Positions 31,980 to 43,999 of a DNA stretch of 64,000 nt are shown here, in pieces. The translations under genes were made by a program, and so were the position numbers. Position 1 is the stretch's first letter, and every line of letters starts with the position of its first letter. The notes beneath the pieces are model-generated. The model was given only the letters and a program-made list of their open reading frames with translations. It did not search any database and was not told the origin of the DNA. This DNA is from Apoda limacodes (lineage: Eukaryota; Arthropoda; Insecta; Lepidoptera; Limacodidae), in assembly GCA_946406115.1 (NCBI GenBank), contig OX291545.1, positions 6,510,001 through 6,574,000 on the forward strand, given 5' to 3'.

Positions 31980-32517
31980 TGAATAACGATTTTCTTTTTA
32001 AATACATACATAAAATCAATGTTTCTTTATCATATTCTTTGTGTGTGTATATTGTGAGTGTTCAGGAATTCAAAGTATACGATTGTTGTACTTTTGTGTT
32101 AGTGTGTTATAACTTGTTATACTTGAGTGATACATTAAGCGGCTCTACTACCAAAATTGCATTTTTTTGGCAAGTATTTCTTTGGATTAGCTCCGTAGAT
32201 CTGACTGAAATTAATGAGTGTTCTTTGGGATATGGTTGACACCCTGACAAAAGTGAAAACATGATTACCTTTGCGCTGTTTTTTGAGATGATTTGACAAA
32301 GAAATCTTTTAGTAGACAAAGTTTTAAGTGCTACATAAAAGCCCACAACTTTGCTTCAGCACAGTATTTTTGATAACACCGTTTTTTTAAACTATTGATT
32401 TATTTCTTGCATCATCAGTAAACAAACATCAGTGAGTTAAAGTGTATATAGCTATACTAGTCACGCACGCTTAGTTACATATCGCGTCGTCCTTGTTTTC
32501 TGTCACGTTATTAGTAA
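31980..32517. other. No gene seen
   Basis: Frames here are chance. If the first exon above is real, this is intron. Confidence 0.3.
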
Positions 32518-33122
32518 CTAGCTATTTCCCGAAGCTCCGCCCGCGCTAATCTTGGTTATCGAGTTCCTAAATTGTAGTAAAACTATCGACTTGCACTTGA
32601 AGTTTTAGAGTAGCCTATAGCCGTCTTTATTGTCCCATCGATTTTCATACCAAAATTCATCATAATCGATTCAGCGGTTTAGGCGTGAACGCGTAACAAA
32701 AAAAACAAACTCACATTCGCATTCATAATACACTAGCTTTTGCCCGCAGTTTAACCCTTCCGAAATTCGGTTTTCGGTGTAAGATTTCAACGGCAACTCC
32801 TCAATTATAAAAAAAAACCGACTCATACTAGACGTTTTCAAGTAGCCTTTGTCCTCTCCTGGGACTCAAACTATCTGTATGCTACGTTTTTCCGCGGTTC
32901 CACCCGCCCTAAATATGGTTATCGGTGTAGAATTGTAACGGCAACTTCATAATTATTAAAACAAATCCGACTCACTCTTGACGTTTTCAAGTAGCCTATG
33001 TCCTTTCTCGAATCTCAAACTATCTCCATCTTAAATTTCATCTAAATCGGTTCAGCAGTTTAAGCGTGAAAAGGTAACAGACAGACATACAGAGTTACTT
33101 TCGCATTTATAATATTAGTATG
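32518..33122 (+). repeat. Stack of SINE-like repeats (three heads)
   Basis: Heads of the repeat start at 32518 (ACTAGCTATTTCCCG), 32732 (ACTAGCTTTTGCCCGC) and near 32890 (GCGGTTCCACCCGCC). Each is followed by GGCAACT and CGACTC words, and the last ends TATAATATTAGTATGG. They look like serial insertions into one another or a duplicated unit. Confidence 0.6.
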
Positions 33123-33254
33123 GAATATGTAAAGTTTAGGTTATAAATAAATTATATATGTTCGTTATGTAAGTGAACGAGTATGGACTAAAAGCTTAAT
33201 TTCGTAATCGTTACGATGTGCATATACATATATTAATAGAGTGTCATTTATATT

Positions 33255-33370
33255 GCGATGGCTCCATGGCTCCATGGGTAATGACCCGACTGCTGAATCG
33301 AGGGGCGTAGGTTTGATTGGCTGCACAAGACACACATTTCTCATCTCCGACATATGTTGTCAACCCAAAA
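33255..33370 (+). repeat. tRNA-like SINE remnant
   Basis: GGTAATGACCCGACTGCTGA and GTAGGTTTGATTGGCTGCAC resemble the anticodon-arm to B-box region of a tRNA-derived SINE (B-box consensus GGTTCGAATCC, degraded here). No A-box arm pairing is preserved, so it is not a tRNA gene. Confidence 0.4.
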
Positions 33371-35565
33371 ACCAGGGATTCTACTTGTAACATCCCGTCC
33401 GTATAAATATAATAAGATAATAAAATATTCTAAGAAACCTCGAAGCTCACTATCTCTTAACGAGAGAGAAATCAAAAGAATCTTATAATTAATAAAGATG
33501 TAGATAATTATTTTAAAAGTGGTAGGACCCGAAACCGTTGTGTCAAATAAGTAGTTAATCCAGTTGTTTTAGAGGTACATCAGAGTAATAAAGAAATCAA
33601 TAGTATACACAATAAGCATAAAAGAAAATAATCATGATCAAGAAAATAAATATAGCTAAATCTACGATCATAAATAATGCCCACTTTGAGGTTTTACCAT
33701 TTCTAAAGTCAGTACAAAAACACCTAAACAAAGCAAATACTCGAATATCAGAACTAAAGAACACAGGTATATATGATTTTTCTGTCATCCATACACAAAG
33801 GAACCCTAATTTATGCTACTTCCACATTTGAAACTAAAATCCATATGGATAACTAAATCTCTTCGTTTTGTAGAGTGGTAACCAGATAGCTAAGCGTTCA
33901 GAACTTGCGACCTGAAAGTAGGTTTATGGGACGCCCCCTTACGATGATCATCAGCGCTCACCTACACTAGCTAACCTGCCAAAATAGTAAAACCCTACTA
34001 ACGCCGCTAAGGATGAACATGGATTACACATAGTAATTACTGTATCTCTTGGCAGACCTAGTTCTTTAGTGGGATAGCCCACTAATTATTAGGGCTGGTA
34101 TAATCTTAGTTCCCACTTCCACTTTTATAGAAGATTTATATTTACCTAGCTGAAAATGTCCCAGAACAAGGTCTATAAATAAATTCCTTCGTATTGAAGT
34201 GACTGAGATTTCCTTCTGCCATAAATTTCTAACCGGAAAAAGCGGGCCCGTCATTTCGATGTTTTAACATTAATTTAGATATTTTTAATTAAAATAGGCC
34301 CTCACAGGTCCCCAGAATTAAATTGTCTAAAGCAACGTGGTAGTTGAGCCGTATGCAACTTCCAAAGGACCCCACTTAGGAAAACACAACCCTTAAAGAT
34401 TTCACAACTAACATACAATATAATAACTTCTAATATAAAAGTAGTTACTAACCAGTAATGGTGGCACAATCTAGCCGCAGTTTAAACCCACGTGGTTCCT
34501 AGGAGCTTCTAGTGACCCACAAGCATAGACTATGGTTTCCTCCTTCTCGGGCAGCGTTTCGACAGTTAAAACGACGGCAATAGAATGTGCTGTATGTATG
34601 GGACAACGCACTTTTATCACCACTAACCCTTCTCTAACAACATTCTCACCGCACGTTTCAAACCCCCCATCCTGTGCTTATTCCGGACAGACGTCCGGCC
34701 TTAATTAATTTTAATAAAGAAAAAAGAATATATTTTAAGAATAATACTACTATGTTGGTTGGGGTACTATTATAAAGTCATTGATTAATATGAACGGTGT
34801 AGATAAAATGTCCTAGTTATCCTAAGTTAATAGAATCCTAATAGAATATTAATATTATGTTCTAAATATTCGTAAATTTCTAACAAACCCCGAGTAATCT
34901 CAAATAAACTAACACGTCATACCTATACGGAATACGTGAAAATCAAGACTTTTTATCATTGTTAAAAATTTTATTGTTCGAGGCTATCCTTTTGGTCGTT
35001 AAACGACTCACTTAGGTAAGTTTCGCGGGTGTTTTCAATATTATAAAACTTCTAAGTAACTTAAACTTCCGCAGTTATATTCAACATTATAAAACTCCCA
35101 ATAACAGTAGCATAACTATTTAACAAATCAACGTTTGTCTTAAAACGTCCTCCAATCAACTTTTGTTTCAAACAAACCACCAATCAAGGTTTGTTTTAAA
35201 ACATTCACTCTCGCGCCGTTGGTTCAAAATATTACGCAACTTAATTTTGTCTTAAGTCCGAATTCATAAATTGGGAGTAAGATTACTACCTACATTTAAT
35301 TATTAATCTTGCGTTGATGTTTATGATTCGTAAGTTTATATTTTAATATTTTACATTTGTGTCGTTTGTACTTGTATTTTGTTAGCTTTAAACCTTTCAG
35401 AAAATAAATCATAACTTCTCAGCTAATGTATAAAATTTCTGAACTTGTATTATTGAACGCGCCATTCTAATTTAAAGATGCATTTTGCTATAGGAAGTAC
35501 GTTTATTGAGAATTGTTTACTAATGCTAATCTTCGCGCTAAAACTTGAATAAAACACTGTATCGT
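33371..35565. other. Intergenic or intronic, no gene seen
   Basis: Mostly AT-rich with no supported frame. The part near 34470-34700 is less AT-rich (GACGTCCGGCC, CTCACCGCACG) and may be an old element. Around 34980-35230, words such as AACTTCTAAGTA and TTTGTTTTAAAAC recur loosely. Confidence 0.3.
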
Positions 35566-35569
35566 CACA

Positions 35570-37150
35570 TACTATGAACCAAATTTCTTCAATTCTGCTT
35601 CCAAATAATATCTCCTTTACATTTGAACCTGTCTCTGATTGTAATATAAAAAAAATAATCCTTTCTCTAAAAACTAAAGCAGTGGGTAATGACGGCTTAG
35701 GTCGAGACCTGATATTGCCAATCCTTGATAATATTTTGCCTCATATTACCTATATTATTAGCTTTTCTTTTTACACTGGTTGCTTTCCAACTTCATGTAA
35801 AATGGCACACATAATACCCATTCCTAAAAAAACTGACCGTACTAACTACGCACATTATAGACCTAAATCAATTTTGCCCTTTTTGTCCAAAGTTCTAGAA
35901 CGAGTAGTACATCACCAGTTCTCAATTTAAAATAATCGCAACAATCTTTTTAATAGATTCCAGTTTGGATTTCGTCCATTACATAGTACGTCCACGGCCC
36001 TTAATTAATATAATAAATTAATATCACTGATGACATTCGACGAGCCATGAACAACCGAAAACTGACACTACTTGTTCTTCTAGATTTCAGTAATGCATTC
36101 AATTGCGTCAACCATGATATTCTCATGTCTATCATTCGCTCCCTAAATATATCAGAATCAGCGGCACAATGGTTCCAATCGTATCTAGAGGGGCGTCAAC
36201 AACGTGTACGAATAGACGAGTTTTACTCTGATTGGTGCAATGTTGATTCTGGCGTACCTCAAGGCGGCGTGCATCTCCTTTATTTTTCTCAGTGTTTATA
36301 CACATTTCTGTCTGAGTAATCAATTTCAGCCATTACCATCTTCATGCTGATGATTTTCAGCTCTACAGATCTATTAGGGTAGACGAAGTTATAGAGATCT
36401 TGAATCTATAATAAACTGGACTGAACTATATGGCCTTTCTCTGAACCCTGCTTAAACACAAGTCATAATGGTAGGTAATAAAGCACTCCTAAAAAAAGTT
36501 GACCAAAAAAACGACCTTTATGTCTCAACGGGGTGCAACTAAATTATTGTCAGCAGGTAAAAAATCTAGGCCATATCATGGCCAATGATCTTTCTTGGTC
36601 ACATCATGTCACCGAGGTAGGTAAAAAAAACTTTTCGACGATGCATTCCCTAAAAAGAATGAAACACTTTTTACCTTAATCAGCTAAGGTTACGCTATTT
36701 AACTCCCTTTTGCTCCCCATAATTGACTATGCAGATTTATGCTATCCCGACATAACTGAAGAACTACTTAACTCGACAGCCTTCTCAACTTATACATCCG
36801 TTATATTTTCGGTTTGCGTAAGTATGATCATGTCTCCCAATATCGTACACAGTTAAATTGGCTCAATATCCGTTTTTCCGAAATACTCATCTTCTAACAT
36901 GTATTTATGGCATTCTTAATAATCTTTTATCCTCTCCTTATTTAATATGACGATTTGAGTTCTTGGGTTCCCAAGAGCGACAGATACGGTTTTGCCGTTC
37001 CAATCTCCTCCGCACCCCTGCGCATAATACGACATTTTATTCGGATTCGTTCACGGTCGTTCAAACAGTTCGTTTGTGGAATTATTTACCAGTAAATATT
37101 TGTTATGCAAAGTCACTAGAGAGCTTTAAAGCTTTACTGCATACATAGGT
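35570..37150 (+). mobile_element. Non-LTR retrotransposon D, broken
   Basis: Reverse transcriptase pieces in several frames. KTKAVGNDGLGRDLILPILD and IPIPKKTDRTNYAHYRP are at 35574-35930. LLVLLDFSNAFNCVNHDIL (catalytic Asp) and DSGVPQGG are at 36047-36270. The YADD region near 36345 is altered. The C-terminal end is SNLLRTPAHNTTFYSDSF and LWNYLPVNI at 36963-37148. Style fits Jockey/CR1-like LINEs. Many stops; no endonuclease domain seen. Confidence 0.8.
36047..36319 (+). pseudogene. LINE D reverse transcriptase core fragment
   Basis: Best preserved part of element D, from the first catalytic Asp box to SGVPQGG. The usual SxLGPLLF continuation is scrambled, and the frame stops before the second catalytic box. 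It should have no activity. Confidence 0.75.
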
Positions 37151-37504
37151 CAGGTATTAGTGCTTTAAAGTGACCTATGCCTAAATATATATGCATAATA
37201 TATACATATATGTAATTTATATAATTTATCCACCTTCTTATTTACATATTAAACTGTATGGTATTATTCTTATATACTATCTTATATCACTTAATCTATT
37301 ATCATTATTGAAGCTACTACGATCTATTACAACAAACACTGCACAACCCCTTATTTATATCAAACATTACCAATGGTTAACTGGTAGAAAATGCCTGAAG
37401 GCATTAAGTTCGCCTATGTACAAAATTAGTGCAAAAAAGAATTTTCTTATTATTATGTGTTTGTCTTGAGACTGGGTGTTTTCTATGCATTATGTAGGTA
37501 GGTA

Positions 37505-37610
37505 TGTATTTACAAAAAAAGTATGTATTTGTATCTATGGTCTGGCATCCATACTCCAAGCTTTGCTTAGTGGTTCCAACCAGACGGCGCTGTGTGTAAT
37601 GAAATGAGTA
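37505..37610 (+). repeat. LINE-tail-like dispersed repeat, copy 3
   Basis: GTATGTATTTGTATCTATGG, GGCATCCATACTCCAAGC, TTGCTTAGTGG and GACGGCGCTGTGTGTAATG. The same family lies at 1-115 and, inverted, at 262-352. Confidence 0.55.
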
Positions 37611-38506
37611 ATGACAAAATATATTTATATTTATATGTTTTTCTTTTATACTTCATAAGTAACGTATTTCAAATAATGAACAATTTTGTATTTTTATATT
37701 CAGAATTTTTGATTTTTGCTATTATAGTTAATGCAAAAGATACATGCAACAAATCACATATATATTTTTACTGGCCAAGCGAAAGCTTTTAAACTTGCAT
37801 AATGTAAAAGCTGTTTTCACATTTTATAGGTGCTGTACCTACATCAATAAAAATAAACTTCCTAAGCAGAGAATAAAGATAGGCTATATATATATTAGTT
37901 TTGCAATAAAATGAGCGCGATAAATCGATATAAATTTACGCTACTTTGTACTTACTTAGGTACCTACCTATATATACAAAATAATATTTGTCTTGCAGCA
38001 GTAGTGGGAGAAGTAGAAAGTGTTAGTAATTTCTACCAAAATTTTGAAGTGTTTTTTTTTGTTTTTTCTTTATGTTAATTTATTACTTATATAGTAATTT
38101 TATTTTTATCTCCATTCTTTTGATGTGAACCTACCTAATTTAAATCCGTTATGTAAACGTGTGTGTAACAGTATGGGTGAAATGATGCTAAATAAATGTC
38201 TATTTATGTCTATGTCTAATAGCTAATTTTATAAAGAAATACATATATATATTATAGCTCATGCTGAACGCACTTGAAGTTTGAATTTTGTATGTAGGTA
38301 TTACTGTTTTAACGTGCTTCCTGTATGAGGATCCCGCTTAAATTATCTCTTTTTGTATTTTTTATTATTTGTTAGGTAATCCGCAGTTATGACAAATAAT
38401 TATGTATAATAACCATCAAAAATAACGTAAGACCTTTTTTAAGTTTTTAATAGGTTTTGAAGGAGTTGTAATTTTTATTCCTATTAAAAACTTATTCCAG
38501 TGCTAG
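37610..38506. other. No gene seen
   Basis: Very AT-rich; frames are short and uninformative. Confidence 0.3.
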
Positions 38507-38682
38507 AAAGTCTGGCAGAGGTATAGAAGTTGACTTATTTATACAGTGAGAACGTTACTTATTTATACAGTGAGAACGTAAAAGTCTGGCTGAGGAATAG
38601 AAGTTGACTTATTCATACAGTGAGAACGTTAAAGTCTGGCTGAGGTTAGAAGTTGATTTATTTATCGAGTGAGAACGATAAA
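38507..38682 (+). repeat. Tandem repeat of about 50 bp, three units plus a partial
   Basis: Units begin AAAGTCTGGC and end CAGTGAGAACGTT (38507-38555, 38581-38630, 38631-38680). A 24-bp partial duplicate of the unit's second half (ACTTATTTATACAGTGAG) sits between the first and second. Confidence 0.85.
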
Positions 38683-39076
38683 ATACTTAGATAGTACTGA
38701 ATGGTAGAAGAACTATAGTTGTTACAACAAAATTGTATTAAAATAAATATTAATTTGATGAAATAAAAACGGATTCGTGCACCGAGGGTTATACTTTAGA
38801 ATTCCCACTATAGTCACTGCAAATTTAAAGCTTGTATGTTTTACTATTTTTACGATAAACTATATTCAGTGTAAATTGTGGAACGAAACCCACGATGCGC
38901 TAGTCCGACTCGAACTTGACCGATTTAAATAACACGCACGTAAATTTATGTAATAAACGTACACAAACAAAACAAAAAGTGTGCCTCTGAGCTGATATTA
39001 AATTTTATAGGTACCTCTCAGTCTGAAGTTAGTTGACATCTATGTTTATATCTTTTTTGTTTTTTTCTCGTTACAG

Positions 39077-39269
39077 TTGATATTCCTGATCCTAGCAGCA
39101 GTGGTTTGCAGTGCGGTAGTCAGTCAGATCCAGAGTGAACGACAATTTAAGGGTGCAGGAGTAAGCATTTTTAAAAAGACCCACGCCTCCTTCAGAGTGA
39201 AACTATCTGATTTGTTGGATATCAATAACACTGCTTCTACCATTTCTACGACTTCTACTACTACTACTT

Positions 39270-39306
<37 letters not shown>

Positions 39307-39373
39307 CACTGAAGCTCCTCCAACAGAAGTTTACAGTAAATATAGAAGTAATGTTATAAAATTTTCATTTTAA
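39077..39373 (+). CDS. Small Thr-rich secreted peptide, terminal exon
   Basis: The exon opens at a TTACAG acceptor (39071-39076) as L-I-F-L-I-L-A-A-V-V-C-S-A, a hydrophobic segment ending VVSQ that suits a signal peptide when joined to a short first exon. After a charged stretch (SERQFKGAG, FKKTHASFRVKLSDLLDINN) comes a long Thr tract encoded mostly by an ACT repeat (about 39236-39306, residues about 55-78). A short EAPPTEVYSKYRSN tail precedes TAA at 39371. There are 98 codons from the acceptor. The Thr tract could carry O-glycans as in mucin-like peptides; that is inference. The phase-0 join after a four-codon exon would match the cuticle genes (candidate exon at 31874). The gene family is not recognised. 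Confidence 0.6.
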
Positions 39374-39380
39374 ACAAGGG

Positions 39381-39612
39381 AACTCCTTATGAAGATGAAG
39401 AAACAATTTGTTTTAAAATAAATCTATATATAAAATAAACTTGTGATAATACAGTTATTGCGAAATGATATACCTCCTTAGAAAATTAAAATCTAATTAT
39501 AAAAAAAGTAACTCCTTGTGAGGATGAAGAAACAATTTGTTTTAAAATAAATCTTTACAAATAAACTTGTGCAAATGCAGTAATAACGAAACGATATACC
39601 TTCTTAGAAAAG
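39381..39612 (+). repeat. Tandem duplication of the 3' region of the Thr-rich gene
   Basis: ACTCCTTATGAAGATGAAG, AAACAATTTGTTTTAAAATA and GATATACC-TTAGAAA occur at 39381-39485 and again at 39510-39612, about 129 bp apart. Each copy carries AATAAA words, so the probable polyadenylation region is doubled. Confidence 0.8.
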
Positions 39613-40870
39613 TGTGCAACACCACGTGGTAGAGTTCCAAGAACTCTGGCTGCATTTCCCCTCTGAATCGAAATACTTATTCTCTGAGCAAGAAATGAGC
39701 CAGCCCTCTTGCTGCCAGAAGCAGCTTTTAAGCGCGGTAAAATTGATCTTAAAAACTTATGAGCAGTTGGACCCCAAACGGCACAAATATGTTATCCGAA
39801 TTGCGCTCTGCATTTTCAGCAGCCGCCACGGCTTTTGCACTCGTTTCCCTGAGATAAGATCGTGCCATGGTATCTACGCAAATAGCGTCCCACAATAAAG
39901 CTCGGCCACGCTCCCAGGGAACGAGTGTCATACCATCGGACCTTTTACCATCATCACGCATTACACCTACAGGTTCTAGAACGGAAGGTACGTTAATGGT
40001 GGCAAGGGCCTTTTTGATCAAATCATTAACGGAAAAATATGCCGGCACTTTTTCGACATGAAAGTCCATGGAGTTTAAACTGATCAACATCGCTACCACA
40101 CGAGCATCTGTGACGACAGCATATTGCCACCCCGGGGCGAATACCAACAGCTACTCTAAAGCTGTCACTGTCAAGCAGTGCACCCACATTGTGTGACGGT
40201 ATAGTGTGAAGCCAATAGCCAGATTCTTTTTGCCAGACTGCTAGTAAGCGGGCTTTATCTGAAATATTATAAAAAAATTGATTTAAAAGAGTATACGCAC
40301 TCTGTACCAGTGGAGTGTGCCAAAGTTTTTGTTCTTTTGGGTCCTTTGGAATATCTCCACCGGGACAAAGTGTCTTCCACTCTTCTGTAGCTTCTAACGA
40401 AAAAGGTATCTATCTTGATTGTTTCTTTCAAAAAATTGTTACATAAGCCTTGTACACTGTGTACGGAGGAGAGATAAGCTGGTAAAGCTACACTACAAAG
40501 TTTGCGAATGCCAATGCCACCAAAGTTAGGCAAAGTTGCTTGAGACCAAACGGAATCGGTAAGTGATAATTTTTTTATATATTCAAACGTTAATTTAAGT
40601 CTGGCATCCATTTCTTCAAATTTCCAAATCGGGCTCGAACGAAGAATATATGTAAACTTTGGAACAAAAAGACTGTGTTTTAATACCTAATCTATTAGAT
40701 CAATCAGTCAATATTTTGATTTCAATGACTGAAAGGGATTCAATACTTTCTGAAAAAATTGGAGCACCTAGGAGGTAAAGAGATCTTTTATCTTAAATAT
40801 GAATATTGGGAGCAATGTTTTCAAACTGCTGAATTATTTCGTTTTTTTCGCAATTTGAGAATCTATCAGA
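39612..40870 (-). pseudogene. Restriction-endonuclease LINE, broken copy 2
   Basis: Homologue of the Pol frame at 2700-4559 on the opposite strand. From 40870 downwards, pieces match the thumb (LLPIFIFKIKD-like), then ATLPNFGGIGIRKLCSVALP and AYLSSVHS (40611-40267). From 40147 to 39749 come VLEPVGVMRDDGKRSDGMTL, VPWERGRALLWDAICVD (restriction-like endonuclease core) and a FVPFGVQ end. The Cys/His cluster is disrupted and several frameshifts are present. The reverse transcriptase active site is not included. It abuts the duplicated 3' region of the Thr-rich gene. Confidence 0.82.
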
Positions 40871-41673
40871 AAAAAGTAATTAACATTTTGAGTTACAATA
40901 ATTCAAACCTTTGAATTATATAAATTCTAGTTTAATAATATTAAAATTAAAACGATTTCAGAAATAAATGCAAAAAAAATGACAATAGGAGTCAAGTTTT
41001 CTAGGTTAAACAAAATAATATTTGTTTTTGGAATTATATTGCATTAATGTGGTTGTAGAAAGCTTTTAGCTGTACAAATTGGGTTCTTGTTACCTAGTTA
41101 GAAAGGCTATCTTTGAACTATGTATTACTGTTTCCTGATGCCAGAATACAGATGTAGGAAACCGTTTCTCATACTTACATTGCAATTATCTATAGGTACG
41201 TGCAAGGATGATAAACATAATACATATTACAATACATACATTGAACATACCTATGTTACGGAAAGATCTACTAGGAAGGACTGAAAAAGGAGGTGCAAGT
41301 TTGTATGAGTAAATGTATAAGTGATAAGTATAATATAATAATATTAATAAGTTTTTTATGTTTGGCCTCTTGGGTGAAACCAATAATAATATTGTTTTTT
41401 TTTTTCAACAGTTAATGACTCTGTCCGCTGTTATAAGCTAGTACATTTAAAATTCTTTTTTTTTTAGGTTTTTGTTACAAAGGATTTCCCTGAACTGTGT
41501 ATTACTATTTCCTAATTTTTTATTACAGAGGAAATACACTACAAATCTCAGTATTTACAATCGTCTCGTATATTTAACAGAATTGACTCGTAGTAGGAAA
41601 CTGTTTCTCATACTTATATTTTGCATAGGGGCCGTCCATTAATCACGTGAGGCCCGAATATTTTTCTGAGTTT
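40870..41673. repeat. Region with a diverged direct repeat
   Basis: GAACTATGTATTACTGTTTC and GTAGGAAACCGTTTCTCATA (41115-41186) return as GAACTGTGTATTACTATTTC and GTAGGAAACTGTTTCTCATA (41491-41628). About 65 bp extra lie inside the second. No gene. Confidence 0.55.
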
Positions 41674-43806
41674 CCGCCCAAGTAGCACCATAGTAAATTT
41701 TGCAGCTTATCCTTTACTGCCGTCGTATTGAAGAACCACGAAAACGAGACCTGAAAAGATAACTGAAAACACAGTATTTCTTCAAAATTCAGACCAATGT
41801 TAAGACAAAATGCAGAATGTAGGCATTACATGGCTTGATATAACAGCAAGTACGAGGTTATTGCATTTAAGGCAAGAAGAAATGACTGCAAACCGAGATC
41901 AACTGTTAGTTAGAACACAGTTAATTGCAATTGCAAGCCTAAAACACAGCTTTTTGTTTAAATACTGAGTTATAAATTAGAAATTTGTAAAATTCTAATA
42001 TGTCCTTAGGAAAAATCACAGTACCTAAACCTGTATACTTATTATTACCTAGTCAACCAATTATTTGTAATTCCTTAATTGAATCACAGTATTTTAATAA
42101 TTACTGCGTTTAAGGCTAAACCTTGACAGCGTGGAAACTGTGTTTACTGGGCTAAAATTAATGAAGGGCGGTGGCGGGTGAGTAGAGAGCGTTGACGGCA
42201 TCACATAGTCGTACAACAGTCCAACAGTCCAACACTCCAACATACCCTAACTCACGATCGATCCAACCATCATCCAGACTCTCTTAAATATTCATTTACA
42301 GGCTACGTTTCAACCTAATTCAGTAGGTACGGAGGACGTTGAAGTGAATTCCTTGGACACGATTTACTGCCATCGAAGGGATCGCGCGCCAACACGTGTA
42401 GCGTAATGATTCTGTTGTAACTATTCCTAATTAAATTTAGTTTTAGCCTTTTTAAGTTCGCCAAAACCGAACAAAGTTAACAGAAAACTTATCGTGCCAT
42501 TTTGCAAAATGTTTTTTTCGCAAATACAGTGTTCTTCAATACGATGGCAGTATAGCTTTAAGTTCCAAATAAGTGATTTAACAGTATTTAATATAACTCA
42601 TAGCTTCAAAACAACTGTTACATATAAGTGTTAACGTACCCTTATTTTTCACTTCTAGTTTCAAATGAGTAGTATATCTCTTATCTAAACGGCTAAAGGG
42701 ATTATTTTGCAGCACTTTTGGAACCTAATGTGATTTGAGGCTGTGAGCTTTAAGGCCTAGAGACACCCAAATATGCTACTTCAAAGCGTTAATGAGTTTC
42801 AACAGTAGGTTTTTGAAAACCAAAAGTAGCAATTTTTACTTATTTTAAACCAAAAAACGATATAGCAGTGTTAAAAATAAGACATTGTTTCATTTTATTG
42901 CCTTAAGTCAGATTGTCCAACGAGACTCTGTTCATAATTTGCTTTGAAACTTTTTTTTGTTGATATAAATAACTTCTTCAAAAATGAACTTTATTTAGTA
43001 AAATGGAAAAAAGTAAGAGAAGCGGTAGTTAAGAAAAATAAATACTATTGGTTATAGCGTTAACTGATATGCCTCTTGTAACCTACAAATAAGTGATTTT
43101 TAGAGCTTACAGTTCCGAATAGATAACTTGCAAGTGAAAATAAAAACTATGTGATCCTTTTTACATCGCCATGTTTACAAAATGGAGTCCTTGAAAATTA
43201 ATTGTTTTTTGTAACAGGATTTCACACACTGAAGCGTATCACTAACGGACTTTCAGATCGTTCATGGCTGATGTGCTTTAACATTTTACTTAGCCTAAAA
43301 CACTTAAGTCAGGTTTTAACAGTTTTATTTAATTTCTATTGAATCAAAGGCGCATCAAAATTTGCAAAGAAACCATGCAATGATTTTATTCTATTTCAAT
43401 GCCTCCATAAGTCAAATTACATTATGAATGAAACATATAATCGAAAATATAATGAAGATCACGCTACAAATTCACAAAATACACAACTCCACAAATTGCC
43501 GCAACTGAATAAGAACTTTGGCGTCTCATTTATCACTGATTGACTGAATGAATCGTCTTTCATTCAATCAAATCGTTCTATGCCCCTTACTTACGCGCGT
43601 AGTTCTAATTGCCATTCAAGGTGATCGTGAGAACTCCTGTAGATTTCATTTAGAACCAAAAATGCTGCCATTTTTCTTCCCGTGGATTGGTTGCACACAC
43701 CACCTTCATAAAACTTAGTCACGGCTGTATAATGTATATATCACCTAAATTTCTATTTAGATATGATATGCAAGCTATTTGCCACCCAGTTGTGCTACTT
43801 GGGTGG
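41674..43806. mobile_element. Possible 2.1-kb non-coding element with CCCAAGTAGCAC ends
   Basis: CCGCCCAAGTAGCAC at 41674-41688 and GTGCTACTTGGGTGG at 43792-43806 are inverted with one mismatch. The interior is AT-rich with loosely repeated words (CCAAATAAGTGATTT, CTACAAATAAGTGATTT) and no frames. No target duplication is seen, so the boundaries are tentative. Confidence 0.4.
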
Positions 43807-43999
43807 TGTTCGACTGAAATGAAGTTTTGAATATACAATCGGATGACAATGCAATATAATGATGTCATAGAGCTGTTCTGGAGCCACGAGGTGGCAATAG
43901 GACCTCTGTAACGAAACGACGCTACCCTATCGAGTTTGGGCTTGTTTGATTTGTAAAGTACTCGGTTCTGATGAAAGAATGATTGTTAATCTTTTTTTA

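Noticed and set aside
33255..33370. tRNA gene
   Set aside because: Only a degraded B-box-like region is present; the cloverleaf arms cannot be formed.
38507..38682. Tandem units with spacer-like parts, as in a CRISPR array
   Set aside because: Units are directly adjacent, diverged and lack unique spacers; the sequence is eukaryotic.
39124..39309. Poly-Val frame on the minus strand
   Set aside because: It is the antisense of the ACT repeat encoding the Thr tract.
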